Assembly: GCA_008828725.1 (NCBI GenBank)
Contig: MEHQ01000321.1
Location: 248,021-312,020, forward strand
Direction: 5' to 3'
DNA: 64,000 nt
From: Saccharina japonica
Lineage: Eukaryota > Sar > Phaeophyceae > Laminariales > Laminariaceae
Below the pieces are notes generated by a model, which saw only the letters and a list, made by a program, of their open reading frames with translations, did not search any database and was not told where the DNA came from. The translations under genes and the position numbers were made by a program. Positions 1 through 10,431 of the stretch are shown here, one piece after another. Each line of letters begins with the position of its first letter. The first letter of the stretch is position 1.

Positions 1-652
1 GAGACAATGAGACGATGCGAAGCCGGCTGGCAGACACGCGTCGCATTGCGGTTCACGAGGCGGCTAAAGCTTTCGGGTTTGTGCAAAACCCAATGGTTTT
101 GTTTGAAGGCATGGAGCAATCCACCTTTTGATGTGCAGGCAGTATGTAGTAGGGGAATACATCCTGAACCCCACTGTCTTTCGAAAATTGATCGGATTTT
201 GTTTCCTCTATAACATTAGTTTCGTGGTGCTTGCATACGTTTCGATTTCTGGGCGCAAGTCGAATTTGCCCTATCACGGCCCTCTTATCACCCTGTTGCT
301 CTCAGGGGGGTTTTATGGAAGTCGCTGACCTAGCCATATCCGGAGTGAGATATAAGCAAGCGTATCCATTGCCTTGCGCCTTGAGTATAGGAAACATTGG
401 TCGAAATCAGAGAAGCTGCTGATGGCGCATTTCGGCACGTATTGAGTTGTATAGTCCACGAAGTATTATAAATATATGAAAGCTCCTTTGCAGGTATGTT
501 GCAGTCGTAACCGTTGCAGTTGGTTGGGCAAGGACCTATGTACACATAAAGCAGGACTGGAGGGGAATCAGTAAGAAACCGTCTCGCCGTGCTGAGTACA
601 TACATACGTTTAGTCGAAATTCGGAGTAGCTCTCTGCCCATGGCACACAGGG

Positions 653-668
653 GGAGAGAGAGAGAGAG
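653..668. repeat. (GA)n microsatellite
   Basis: Short uninterrupted GA dinucleotide run preceded by five G residues. Confidence 0.8.
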
Positions 669-910
669 CGGAGTAGCTGCTGATCGGACGTCTGGCAAAG
701 TTTGAGCTCTACTGTCTACCAGGTATAACATAGACGCTCCATTGTAGCCGTTTGCGGCCGTCTCCTTTTCAGTTGATTTACGAGGGACCTATAAGTCTAC
801 CAGGTACCAGTTACACTATAGTAGTAAATTGCCAAGGGGGTGGCAAGAGTGAGACGTGACGATTCCGCCGCGTTGTGGGAACGGTAAGGGGTGGAGGGGG
901 GAGGGGGGCA

Positions 911-986
911 GGTACTAATTTGTTGCTTGCCGTGGTCATTTTACCATCGACCAGGCACCCCTTTCGAGGCGGGGGGGGGGGGGGGG
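911..986 (+). repeat. Dispersed repeat J, copy 1
   Basis: This segment matches 53222-53307: both run GTACT(A/C)ATTTGTTGCTTGCC, a GACCA(G/C)GCA(C/T)CCCTTTCGAG block, then a long G tract. The shared order of blocks makes common descent likely. Its nature is unknown and no terminal repeats are visible. Confidence 0.6.
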
Positions 987-3004
987 CGACAGATCGGTGC
1001 CAACGGACGGGCGAGTTTCCTAAATGTGTTCATTGTATTTACGAGCAAACCTTAGATGTTGCGAAAGTCTTGTGGTGTGTGGTTTGGCGGTTTTGTGGCT
1101 TGTGAATGTATTCCCACTAGGTTTCGTGAAGTCTCGTGGGTATTCTGGCCACGTTTTATTGGCTGTTTTGGTTTACACCAGGGTTCTCGTTGTATTTTGC
1201 TTCTCTTGTGGATGTTCTTGGGATTTTAGGGTAGACATTACAAAGCAGGGCAGCATGGGTAAACGGAAAAACAAATACCAGGTAATATACTCCCCACTTT
1301 CGTTGCTGGAGACGCCGACAGGAGGGGAGGTATACATCCGTACAGTGATGCCAAGTAAAACGAAATAAAAGGGGCGTGTGTTTATTTCGTAGAGAAACCC
1401 CACGCCGCTGGTCTGTTCTTCATTTTTTGGCCTTTTGGGACTGCTGTGGTATCGTTTTCTCATTTTGTCGTGCACCCCTCCTGACCTCAGGGCATGACAT
1501 CGCCAAGTCTTGTCGGTGATGTTGGTTGCCATTTTGCACTCGCTGTCGTGCGAAACAATGGCTGTGAAGACTGTCAGCAGGCTGTTTGGTATCATAACCG
1601 TTTCGAAAAACGGGATGAACGGTACACGGGGGGGGACTTTGGAAGAGGTTTAATAAGTTTGGGGGGATATTTAAGAGGAACTCTGTGACTCGTTCGGATG
1701 CGGGGGGTATGAGGGGTGAATGTGGGGGTGTGTAAACGATCCAGGTCCTATCGTCCTTGCTGGCCTGGTACGGTAATAAGCAGCCTAGCACTGCAACTGT
1801 TCGACTCCAAACAGTTGAAGGCTCAACACGTAAGAAATGTTATTCTTCCTCTATGATATATGCAACTACTGGCCCGTTACTCGAGATGCAGAACAACTGC
1901 TTGGATCGCAACGTCAGTTACTTGCTCAGGGTACACATACTTGCAACGAATACCTTGCTTTGCAATGAATATCCAACGGGTAGATATGTCGAAGATTATA
2001 CTAGTTTAACACATTGTTGGTAAGCTCGCTGGCTTCTTTGCTTGCACGTTCTAAACGTGCAATCTCCGTGTTCCATTCATCTTTGCATCCTGACACTTAT
2101 CCTTTCTCCTTGCATTTTGTAAGTTGTCCCGTATAGAACGCATCGCTCTTCAAAGGATGTATCTGGTTTCCCGTTGATGTGCCTATTTTTATAGACACCA
2201 GGTGATATTCATTATTTTCTCCATGTACATGGCTCTTCCGCAAAATGTGTTAGACGCGTGTTAATTGTAGCCGGAGGGGGGGCGGGCTCTGCAGTCCCCT
2301 CTTTCCCCGTGCACGTAAACGACCCCATGCGTCCGATAATCCTATCGGTCGCGTTACGAGAATGAAATGTCCTGTCCTCACTAATTCGTTTAACACAACA
2401 AGCCTATTTATTCAGCCCCATGTACCCCTGATCCTCGTTGCTTACCGCACTCCCGGTCCGCAAACTGGAACCGCCGATATCGATAAGGGACCGCATGCGA
2501 TGGCCACTCACCGCCAACGGCACGCCTTCGCCCCGTACCACACACGCCAGGCACAACATAGCAATGCCTTCCACTCTTCTCTAGCATTAATTTCCCTGCC
2601 AGCCTTAAAGTTACTGTCCATCCTGAGGGCACCCTGAATGTTTCCCTGGGGCAGTCTCGCCCTCTCTTCCATTTCCTCCCCATTTCTCCCGCCTCGGCAA
2701 ATGTTGAAGCATTGGGGACATCGCATATTCTCTGTATGATACCCCCCAACCTTCCATCTCCCGGTGCGCATGTCGTCTTCCTTCAAGCATCTTCCCTCGA
2801 ATATATGTGAGAAGCTTCACGAATACACCCCCCCCGTGACTCCCCGTTTTCCAGCAGTCCAATCCCTTCCTCGTCTACACAAACACCGCCTTCCTCTTGT
2901 CTTGGTCCTTTTTTTTACCCCCTTAAACTCACTGCTACCTTGTCCGCCCCCCGCCACGTACCACTTACCACCGTTCCATGCGGTCATCCGTATGCAAGGA
3001 AGGA

Positions 3005-3225
3005 CGCACGAGGTGCCGAAATCTGCCTCACAGTCGGTTCTTGGTAGGGTGCAGCTCGCCCTTCTTGCGACTCGCCGAACACCTCACGGGGCGTGCCCCG
3101 TGTTTGGTGCAAGCAAGGCCTGTCCGGTAGGTGAAAGCCCTACGTGCTCCGTCCCCACATTATAGATGCGAGGGTCTATGGTTATACGACTACAGCCAGC
3201 CGTGCATGGAAATGAGTACACCCCC
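3005..3225 (+). repeat. Dispersed repeat A, copy 1 (SINE-like or decayed coding fragment)
   Basis: About 200 bp shared with 37207-37388 (same strand) and with 26400-26500 and 62985-63165 (opposite strand). The shared core runs through GACTCGCCGAACACCTCAC, TTGGTGCAAGCAA and GGTAGGTGAAA to ACGTGCTCCGTCC. In this copy the frame that is open in the 37.2-kb copy is broken: a GC hairpin insertion shifts it near 3080, and a TAG follows the CSVPTL peptide. It is therefore decayed if it was ever coding. No tRNA-like A or B box is convincing. Confidence 0.6.
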
Positions 3226-3465
3226 CCCAGTGGTAGCTTTGTGGTTGATGTTGCTCATTTGTCCCCGCGCACTGTTGCTCTTTCCGGGCATACCGTTTCG
3301 ATGCCCGTATCTGCGTATAAACAACACGAGGATACCAACCGTATCCTCGCTTCTGCTAGTGACGGAACGCCCTTCTTTCTGCATCCGTTTCAGGCCACAG
3401 TGCTACACGATAGAGGTCGCAGCACGTTTGGGTCACAACACTTTCCTACTGATAGCGCTCCTTAA
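3226..3465 (+). CDS. Doubtful open frame downstream of repeat A
   Basis: An open frame of 99 codons begins in the repeat (3166) and ends at 3465. Its peptide (HGNEYTPPSGSF, then SPRTVALSGHTVSM) is varied and not low-complexity, but I recognise no domain. Chance frames of this length are expected in this window. It is listed because it continues out of a repeat whose other copy, at 37.2 kb, also runs into an open frame. Confidence 0.12.
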   Translation, partial: PSGSFVVDVAHLSPRTVALSGHTVSMPVSAYKQHEDTNRILASASDGTPFFLHPFQATVLHDRGRSTFGSQHFPTDSAP

Positions 3466-3539
3466 GGGCACTGAGGAACTACCCAATAGAAAAAAAAAAA
3501 AAGCAGAAGGCCAGACGTGTACCGCGATATATATTGTAT

Positions 3540-3912
3540 ACCGTTATTTGGCTGAAAACGTTTTCTGAATGACGGGGCCCCTTAACCCATTCAGAACTGA
3601 AAAAAAGGTTCCACACTAATTCCAAGTATTGTGTCCCCACATTCGTGGGACCAGTTCTTAAGGGGTTAACCCCAAATCGTCGGAATTCCATTCGTGTGTT
3701 TGAAATATTTTTCATTTTATACTTAACGGCCATGGGATTCGTCACCGGGTAGCATTTTTGGTTTTATCTAAAATCAGTTTCTGACTTGATATTAGTATAG
3801 AGCTCCTAGCCTTTTTTTGGTTTTCTCTAAAACCATTTTTGACTTGCTATTAGTATACAGCTCCTCATGCGAGGAGCCCTAGAAAAAACATGGCGCGCGC
3901 CTCGCTACCGGA
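3540..3912 (+). mobile_element. TIR element family B, copy 1, carrying TTAA MITE (family C)
   Basis: Non-autonomous element of about 370 bp. Family hallmarks in order are TTTGGCTGAAA..GTTT, GAATGACGGGG, an inserted family C foldback MITE, AATCGTCGGAATT, a GCTCCTCA(A/T)G(T/C)GA box, and a right end reading CTACCGGAGCATGCGTC. The left end is degraded. Complete relatives at 62067-62428 and 49838-50113 show GACGCATGCTACG-type inverted ends. No protein is encoded. Confidence 0.7.
3582..3669. mobile_element. TTAA-flanked foldback MITE, family C copy 1
   Basis: The segment is bounded by TTAA on both sides, with CCC at the left and GGG at the right inner end. The two halves are partly complementary (TTCAGAACTG against CAGTTCTTAAG, then TCCACAC against GTGGGA). 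TTAA duplication with CCC termini is the usual signature of piggyBac-type transposition; assignment to that superfamily is by inference. Confidence 0.75.
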
Positions 3913-3964
3913 GCATGCGTCGCCATTGACCATTTTCGTCATCACTCGTTGTAAATCTAGGCCG

Positions 3965-4075
3965 TGGCCTTGCCCATTTTGATTTATTTTTTGTCAGATA
4001 TAGGGTGAAATAGAGAGCCCTTCAAGTTGAGAACCTCATAAATATTTTGGTGCACCCCTATCGTAGTGTGCGTCT
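3965..4075 (+). mobile_element. Family B element, right-end fragment
   Basis: It contains the family B 3' order: a TATAGGGTGAAATAGAGAGC box, CTTCAAGTTGAGAA (degenerate CTCAAGTGA box), TTTGGTGCACC, and a CCTATCGTAGTGTGCGTC end. The rest of the element is missing. Confidence 0.55.
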
Positions 4076-4284
4076 TCAGGTAGTCCCCTACGGCCAGCCG
4101 CCTATTCACTCTTGATCGTCGACTTCCCTTTTCCCGGAATGCGGTGACGATGCCTTGCTTCTCGGACCTCAACAGACGGGTCATTGCCTATTGGCAGCTA
4201 CGTCGCCACCACGTGAATTCAAACACTAGTTTTCGAAACCACAGTAAGGCAGGCCTTGTCCGCCGGGCTTGCAACTTCAATTTT

Positions 4285-4378
4285 TGTTTCGGGGGTTCAT
4301 ATTTCGGACGAGGTATAGAGCTCCTCAAGTGAGAAGCTTCCGAAAACATTTCGTGCGCCTCTATCGTAGCATGCACCT
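4285..4378 (+). mobile_element. Family B element, right-end fragment
   Basis: Right third of a family B element: GAGGTATAGAGCTCCTCAAG, GAGAAGCTTCCGAAAAC, and the terminal GCCTCTATCGTAGCATGC. This is the cleanest example of the right terminus in the first 10 kb. Confidence 0.65.
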
Positions 4379-4912
4379 GATGACCCAGACGATGACTGTA
4401 TGTTTTCGACGGTATGTGATGTAGCCCTGTGTCGAAACGTCATCTATCTGACGGATCTTTGCGTGTGTTGCCACAATTATTCTTCTCCTAATGGCGACAG
4501 GGTACCTGTCCTGCCTTTCCCTTGGGGGGGACGACCATTCGTCGACATGGACGCCATGTGTACAGTCATATTGCCCCACGCGGCATTTCTAACTCGTATC
4601 CCCTCAAAAAGGTTTCCATGTTCGAGCTATTTCGTCGAGCCTCCCACCAGTGCCTCAAGCTCTTCAGCCACATCTGCCAGCACTTCTCCCACGCGCTTGG
4701 CATTGCTCGGTAGTCTCGATTTCCAGACAACCGTGCTCGAAGACGATCCTTCGTTCCACGCAATCCACGTCCATATGGGTCGCTGTCAAATATTGTTTTT
4801 CACGCACTGCTGTGACGCATGCTACGACAGGAAGTAGCATTGTTTCAGCCAAAACATTTCTTGACTGCCGTGGGTCCTTAATCGAGGAACTCTACCCCCA
4901 ACATAGTCGGAA

Positions 4913-5500
4913 CCAGGGTTCGAATTAGTGCTCCAGCAACATGTGCGCGTAGCGCACACCGAGCCGTAGGCGAGGTGCGCTCCCCGCAGGGGCCCCCGGA
5001 GGGCCGCCGGAGGCGAAAATTTCGGACCCATGTGCGTAAATGTACTAAACAAATGCGCGTCTCATTCGCTCGTCTTGCAAATAACACTCAGACAAGCATA
5101 GCCTCTGTATTTGCGACCCTTTCAAGCCTTGTTTCATCCACGGACATAAAAAACCGTCATAATTTGAACTCAGTCCCCTCAAAAAAGAAAGGCACAAACA
5201 AGTTCGGCAGGAAATTGTCGAATGAATCACAAGAAAAAGGCCTAAAAACAATTTCGCCTGCGGCCAAAACAGACCCGAATTTTTTTCGCCTGCGGTGAAA
5301 ATAGCCCCCAAATTTGTTTTTCGCCTACGAACGGCGAAATGGACCCGCCCAAATTTTTGGCCTGCGGCCAAAAAGTGTGCGGGGGCCTCAAAAAGATGTG
5401 CGGAAAGCCGCACACCCACTGCTTTTTGTGGTGCGCAAAAGCTGATATTTCAGAAATTTGGTGCAATTGCGCACGTTTCACCAACTAATTCGAACCCTGG
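4913..5500. mobile_element. 588-bp TIR element with 6-bp target duplication (family D)
   Basis: The ends are perfect 17-bp inverted repeats, CCAGGGTTCGAATTAGT at the left and its reverse complement at the right, with a further matching GTGCGC inside. Both sides are flanked by TCGGAA (4907-4912 and 5501-5506). The interior holds repeated TTCGCCTGCGGCCAAAA-like blocks and no transposase frame, so it is non-autonomous. A 6-bp duplication is uncommon among DNA transposon superfamilies and I do not assign it. A lone related terminus (ATTCGAACCCTGG) lies at 35256-35268. Confidence 0.85.
5180..5400. repeat. Internal degenerate repeats of the 588-bp element
   Basis: Four blocks of the form TTTCGCCTGCGGC/TGAAAA or TTTGGCCTGCGGCCAAAA recur at roughly 40-60 bp spacing. 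Each is itself a small palindrome. Confidence 0.6.
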
Positions 5501-5669
5501 TCGGAACATCATTCGTGTTTTACGTGGTACTCGTTTCATCTCCTGGCTGTCAGGTTGCACTCTCAAGGTCAGTTTATGGGTGAGTTAGTAATAGGATAGA
5601 GATCCTCAAGTGATGGGCTCCAGAAAAAGGTACAGTTGGTGTACCGCTATCGCAGCACGTGTCCTCTAC

Positions 5670-6010
5670 GAACACGCCCCGCGCCCCAACGGGATACCCT
5701 GCGGGACCACGTCATTTCCATCGCACCTGGTTGCGGCGAGATCCCCCCCGCGCCTCCTACCTCCCCCGCGAGGTTACCTTGGCGATACTCCGCCCGCGGG
5801 TGTTGCTGGAACTCGAACTAAGTGCGGCAATAGCCAACCCCCTTGCCAACGTTTCCGAACCCTGTACGTTACATGACGACGCCCGTAAGCCCCTGAAAGT
5901 ATGAAGGTTGGTCTAGATCGGGCGGTTTAAACTCACCGACGTTAGTCCCTCCTCGCCGATCAGAGCCCACCCGAAGACCCCTGCTCAAGCCCTCGTACTT
6001 GTTGCACTGG
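5670..6010. other. No gene seen
   Basis: C-rich sequence with overlapping chance frames. The block GGGACCACGTCATTTCCATCGCACCTGGTTGCGG loosely recalls 36.25-36.30 kb, written here only as a possible dispersed repeat. Confidence 0.4.
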
Positions 6011-6022
6011 TGTTGCTGTTGC

Positions 6023-6067
<45 letters not shown>
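6011..6067. repeat. (TTG)n microsatellite
   Basis: Nearly pure TTG triplets (complement CAA), starting with interspersed CTG. It would read as polyQ or polyL in different frames, but no gene is evident around it. Confidence 0.95.
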
Positions 6068-6487
6068 CGGTTGCTGGTGTGGTTTCCTCGGGTCGTGTCG
6101 CGCAGCAAACACAGTATCACATGCCTTCAGCAACCGATCGCTGTTATACCCTCGCCCACTTCCTCGCCCTTGTTTGCGCCCATCACCCGGTTTCGCCGCC
6201 GTATTGATGGTGTTCGTTTGTCTGCGTTACGAGTGCCCCTTTCCGCATCCGATAGCTGTTTTCGCGCGTAATATATACACGACGGCCTCTCTCTGGGCGC
6301 GTGGAGGCGTGTACCAACCTCAGTATAACCGTCGCAGGTGTGCGATATTGTTTCCCCCCCTCTGGTTCTTCTCCGGGGAGTGACCCCTCCCCCCCCCCCT
6401 CCCGCCCTTACCCCTCTCCCCGTGCCTTCACACTTGCGGAAGCCTCCGACAAATCACGCTTCCCCCCCTCCCTCGCCCCCCCCCGTC

Positions 6488-6826
6488 ATGGTGATTGGCC
6501 ACCCCACGTTAAAACGCTGTTTTTATTACGACGTGAGCCACGTGTGGGTTCGTGAACACATCGACAGGAGCATGGAATCCGTACGGTTCAGACTGGAAGA
6601 CAAGCACCCCAGTTTCTGCAATGAAACTGAAAACATCCTGCAGGATCACTGCGAACCGAAGGTTAGGTCGTTTCACGAACGCGAGCTGAACCTGCATCCC
6701 AGTCGTCACAACTCCGTATCGCGCATGAAAAGCACTAAAGCCCACCGGAGCAGGTTTGGGATGCTCCGCTTGGCCGCGTGCCGGGCGCAAGCGATGATTC
6801 GCCCCGAAACGTTTCGTACTACCTAG
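6488..6826 (+). CDS. Unassigned open frame
   Basis: A frame of 113 codons starting at GTG/ATG near 6488 has a mixed, protein-like composition: VWVREHIDRSMESVRFRLED, then a Cys/His-containing stretch and a basic tail ending FRTT. The opposite strand is also open for 190 codons (6509-7081), so the openness may come from local GC content. I recognise no domain, and no splice or promoter context decides between strands. Confidence 0.2.
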   Translation: MVIGHPTLKRCFYYDVSHVWVREHIDRSMESVRFRLEDKHPSFCNETENILQDHCEPKVRSFHERELNLHPSRHNSVSRMKSTKAHRSRFGMLRLAACRAQAMIRPETFRTT

Positions 6827-6839
6827 GCTATCGTATTTA

Positions 6840-7590
6840 GTGGTCGGATGACATCTGCCCCTCTCCCCTCCCCGTACGCGAAGTTGTTCATCCCCGGCGT
6901 CTTCCTCACCTCCACGCCACTGAGCGATTCCACATTTTGTCCCCGTCCCCCCAAGCGCTGCTGTTCTTCTCTCCCCAGCATCCGCTGCTACTTCTGCTGC
7001 GGTTGCTGCTTTAATGGAGGCCCTACCTCTAACTCCAGCCCATGTATAGCCCTGGTTGGCTGTCAAGCGGTGGATACGCACGATAACCTCGCTGCCTCAT
7101 CGCCTTCTGGTGACACCAAGTCCGCCTCCACGAGTGTAAAGAGATCTGGGAGGGGGCTGTGCTTGAAACGTGCGAAATACTGATGCACGGGGAGGCGGGA
7201 AGGAGGAATACGGAGCGGACAACTATGTGGCAGGTTATACGCGTCCTGGGTGGAGCTTGGAGTGACTCTGGACAGTACCCCTGCGTTGGAGTTTCCTTGT
7301 GAGCTCCAATTTCGAAACAGTCTCCTACCAAACGGTGTCTGCCGCTGTATCTTGCGCCGCACCGTTGGTCGAGCAGGCTTTATCGGACCCCCCTTCCCCA
7401 CCCCTTGAGCGAGACTGGTCCTGCTCTATGGCCCATTCCGCATCGCGCTGCTCGATTGCCATGCCAATTGCTTCCAGGCGCACACTCTGAGCTATCTTGA
7501 AGCCCTTGCGAAAACATCCAGGCCTCGCGACTGTACATCACTCTTTGAGGGGTGTACATTATTTGGATTTTTGGAAGCAGTGCCGCAGCA
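6840..7590. other. No gene seen
   Basis: C/T-rich sequence with small overlapping frames on both strands. There is no recognisable motif, repeat or RNA. Confidence 0.5.
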
Positions 7591-7594
7591 GTGC

Positions 7595-8610
7595 ACGTGG
7601 CAAGGTATGGCAGTGCGCTAAAGTATGACACGGCAACCCACGGCGGTGTCCATGGTAAGCCACGGCATGCCACGGCATATCGTGGAAGTTCATCGCTTTT
7701 TCCACGGAAATCCACGACACGACTGCCACGGTAAGTCCTACTGCAAGCGCCACGGCAACGCTAAGGCAACCCCCACGGCACACCGCGGCAAGCCCTACGG
7801 CAAATAGGAAGCCCCGAGGCACGCCACGACAGCTACACGGCAACCCCCGTGGCGATTTCTACGGCAATCCCCGCAGAAATCCATGGAAATACCGACAGCA
7901 ATATCGACGGCAAGCCACCACGGCTTGTGCCAGGATTGATCCACTTGCCGTGACTTGCCACGGCTTGACCATGGCTTGCACCTTACTTCCAGCGACTCTC
8001 ATCTACTTCCAGTCCCATATCTTCGTGCGTGACATTTCCATCTGCTCCCACGACGTAGCGTCTGAATGGGATCAGCGTAGCCGGTTGGCCTCCGACGGCG
8101 GCTTCTGTGGGGGGGAAATTTCCTTTTCTACACCTTATGGGTGGGAGCAGGGTACCGAATGAGGTCAGGTCCCGATAGGGTCGGATCTGGGTGGGATCAA
8201 GCCCGCCGGAGGGCAGATTTCATTTATGAACCTTGCGGGTGGGAGCAGGGTACTAAATGGGATCAGGGTCGGGTGGGTTCAGACCCGGGTGGAATCCGTG
8301 GCGTGGGTTGACATGACATGCCGCGGGGCTTGCCATGACATGCCATGAGACTGAGTGAATGCCAGGCCATGAGAGTTACCATTTCACGTACCATGGTACT
8401 TCCGTGGGCTGCCATGGCAAGTGTCACGGCACGTGCCATGAACACAACCATATCACGTGCTGTGGTAGCGCCATGGTGGATTGCAGCCCCTGGGGCTTGC
8501 CGTGGCAACTCGCTGTTTGCCATGGCTGCCCATGTGGCAAGCCCCACGGCCGTGCCGCGATTAGCCGCGGGTTGCCACGTTCACTGCCACGGTATGCCAC
8601 AAAATATTAA
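7595..8610. repeat. Degenerate CCACGGCAA / CATGGC array
   Basis: The motif CCACGGCAAG and variants (CCACGGTAAG, CTACGGCAA, CACGGCATGCC) recur every 10-20 bp through about 7980. A middle part with GGTGGGAGCAGGGTAC-type repeats (8140-8290) follows, then CCATGGCA/GCCATGG palindromes (8310-8600). Units are too irregular for a simple tandem repeat. There is no coding frame across it. Confidence 0.8.
8140..8290. repeat. GGGTGGGAGCAGGGTAC direct repeats
   Basis: GGTGGGAGCAGGGTAC occurs at about 8141 and 8239. Each is followed by ATGAGGTCAGG or ATGGGATCAGGG and GGTCGG(A/G)T(C/T)-type runs, so the unit is about 98 bp. Confidence 0.7.
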
Positions 8611-8647
8611 ACAGTGTGTACCTGTGCATTATTTAGTCTACGCATGG

Positions 8648-8687
8648 CGCTCTCCTGCTCCTGCTCCTGCTCGTGCTCGTGCTCGTG
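8648..8687. repeat. CTCCTG/CTCGTG hexamer repeat
   Basis: GCTCCT and GCTCGT hexamers alternate about seven times. Confidence 0.85.
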
Positions 8688-8716
8688 GAACTCAAATAAA
8701 TCGACGAGTAGTTTGT

Positions 8717-8762
8717 CTCATATCGCACATGCCATTCGCCAATATATCCCATTGATATTTCT
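8717..8762 (+). repeat. Exact 46-bp direct repeat, copy 1
   Basis: CTCATATCGCACATGCCATT..TTGATATTTCT is identical at 10386-10431, 1,669 bp downstream. The sequence that follows differs in the two places. Confidence 0.9.
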
Positions 8763-8832
8763 ATGGTATTATTTCTCTCTGTTGCGGATCACTTAATGTA
8801 AGTATTGGATTGGATGAGGCCTCCTGCGCCGG
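8761..8832 (+). repeat. 72-bp direct repeat, copy 1
   Basis: It matches 9125-9196 with two differences by eye. Both run CTATGGTATT(A/C)TTTCTCTC, then GTTGCGGATCACTTAATG, ending GGCCTCCTGCGCCGG. Confidence 0.9.
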
Positions 8833-9124
8833 CAGGGGGTCCTCGGCCGCGGACATACTATCCGCACTGAAGGTGCCTCGGCCGAGGTGCCTTCAGCGCG
8901 ACAGCATTTCCTGGAAATGATCGCAACTACAGAAAAATACTATCGTTGTAGGGTGGGTGGGATGGTCTTAAATTTTTCACTTGTTCGTCGTATTTTATCG
9001 AGGTTCACGGGGAGACAAGGCGCAAGTGATCTGCCCTCGTACAGTTCTCCAGTGAATGTCGTCGAAGGTGTGGTTCCAACATGTGTTCCAAATTTTGGAA
9101 CTATATTCTTAGATGTCGATATTA

Positions 9125-9196
9125 CTATGGTATTCTTTCTCTCTGTTGCGGATCACTTAATGTAAGTATTGGATTGGGTGAGGCCTCCTGCGCCGG
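9125..9196 (+). repeat. 72-bp direct repeat, copy 2
   Basis: Second copy of the 8761-8832 unit, 364 bp away. Near identity suggests a recent local duplication or two inserts of one element. Confidence 0.9.
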
Positions 9197-10385
9197 TCGG
9201 TGGTCCCACCCAAACTTTGAATTTCCTTACTGACCACTGGCGTGGAGTCCTGTTACTCCACCTCACCCAAACTTACGTTATTTGTAGCAATACCTCCATG
9301 CGCCGACAGAACGATTCTCCGCGAAAGCCGGTGGGAAACAGTAGATTGAACGCGTTGGCTCAGGCCCACCCCCGTTGCCGTTTAGCCCCCGATACCCTCC
9401 ATCATTAGTGCGCCCAACGTACGCCGCGTTGTCTCCGTCTTCGAGCCACCAATTGGAATGATCATGTTCGTTGATGTTACTGCGAATCGCTTGCTCCAGC
9501 AGCGCCTTGACGCAATCACTACCATGTAAAATGAGGGAGTGGTTCTCCCGTGCACGTATGCCCATGCAGTACTGTGGTCATGCATGCGCAGCGCGAACAA
9601 CGCTCCGTCTCCACGGCTCCCAACTGGCAAGACTACCTGGAACGGGTGCTCGCTGGCGAGATCCCACCCTATACTATGTATGTGTGGCCGCCATAACTTG
9701 TGGGCATTCCTTGTCCGTCAACACGACGACAGCCTCGCTAGACTTTTTTAACGTTTCCACTCGTAGATGTGCGTCGATATAAAGTAATAAATAAAATAAA
9801 CCCACCGCAGACGAAAACGTACAACCTTGTGGTCGGCACGATAACGACGGCGGGAACACGCAATCCGACTACTACTCCCATAAAGGGCACTATGGAAGTA
9901 TGGATGTAAATATCGCCGATCATATCCATTGGAGACACATGACTACGGACGTTGAAAGCTTGTGTAAAACAAATCGCAGGGCTGCCGTGGACGGTACACC
10001 TAGAGCCTTACAACCGGCTGCGTAAAGGCACTACGGCAGGAAGAGTATACAAATCCGTGGTCCTAGGCACCGGCGCCCCCCCCCCCGCGGTGTACTCGCG
10101 GGGCTGGGTAACGGTAGAAACGGCAGCGCTGTAAAGCCCTGCCGAGCCTGAACCGCCCGCAAAACGCAGTGTATATGCCCCCCCGGGGAGATGGGCGGAT
10201 TTACCGCAGCAGCACATTGATGGCGGGACACCCGCGGTGTAGATGCGTACTACCTGAAATAGTGCGATCGTAGCAAAACGAGAATGGCGAGACGCCGCGG
10301 TGCACATACCAGGACGCCAAGCACGCTGAATGTACATAACAACGTGATCCTCGCAAAGGCCGCCGAGTGCACACTCGTTGTGTAG
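9197..10385. other. No gene seen
   Basis: Chance frames only. A run of C with CCGCGG palindromes lies near 10079-10100. No repeat family beyond the flanking ones was recognised. Confidence 0.5.
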
Positions 10386-10431
10386 CTCATATCGCACATG
10401 CCATTCGCCAATATATCCCATTGATATTTCT
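10386..10431 (+). repeat. Exact 46-bp direct repeat, copy 2
   Basis: Identical to 8717-8762. Confidence 0.9.

Larger units (their letters stand above)
1..2990. other. Intergenic stretch, no gene recognised
   Basis: No open frame here resembles a known protein, and overlapping frames on both strands are of chance length. The stretch holds three copies of the palindrome TACCAGGTA (717, 798, 1276), a short GA run, a G-rich patch that is part of a dispersed repeat (911-986), and pyrimidine-rich sequence around 2.6-3.0 kb. Confidence 0.6.
4815..5661 (+). mobile_element. Family B element interrupted by a 588-bp element
   Basis: The left end reads GACGCATGCTACGACAGG, then CAGCCAAAACATTTCTTGAC; the right end carries GATCCTCAAGTGATGGGCTCC and a CGCTATCGCAGCACGTG terminus. 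The interior is split at TCGGAA by the element at 4913-5500. Removing that insert restores the ATAGTCGGAACATCATTCGTG order seen, with small changes, in family B copies near 3680 and 62246. Confidence 0.7.

Noticed and set aside
5869..6120. polyQ protein on the minus strand
   Set aside because: The glutamines are a (TTG)n microsatellite; flanking codons show nothing protein-like.
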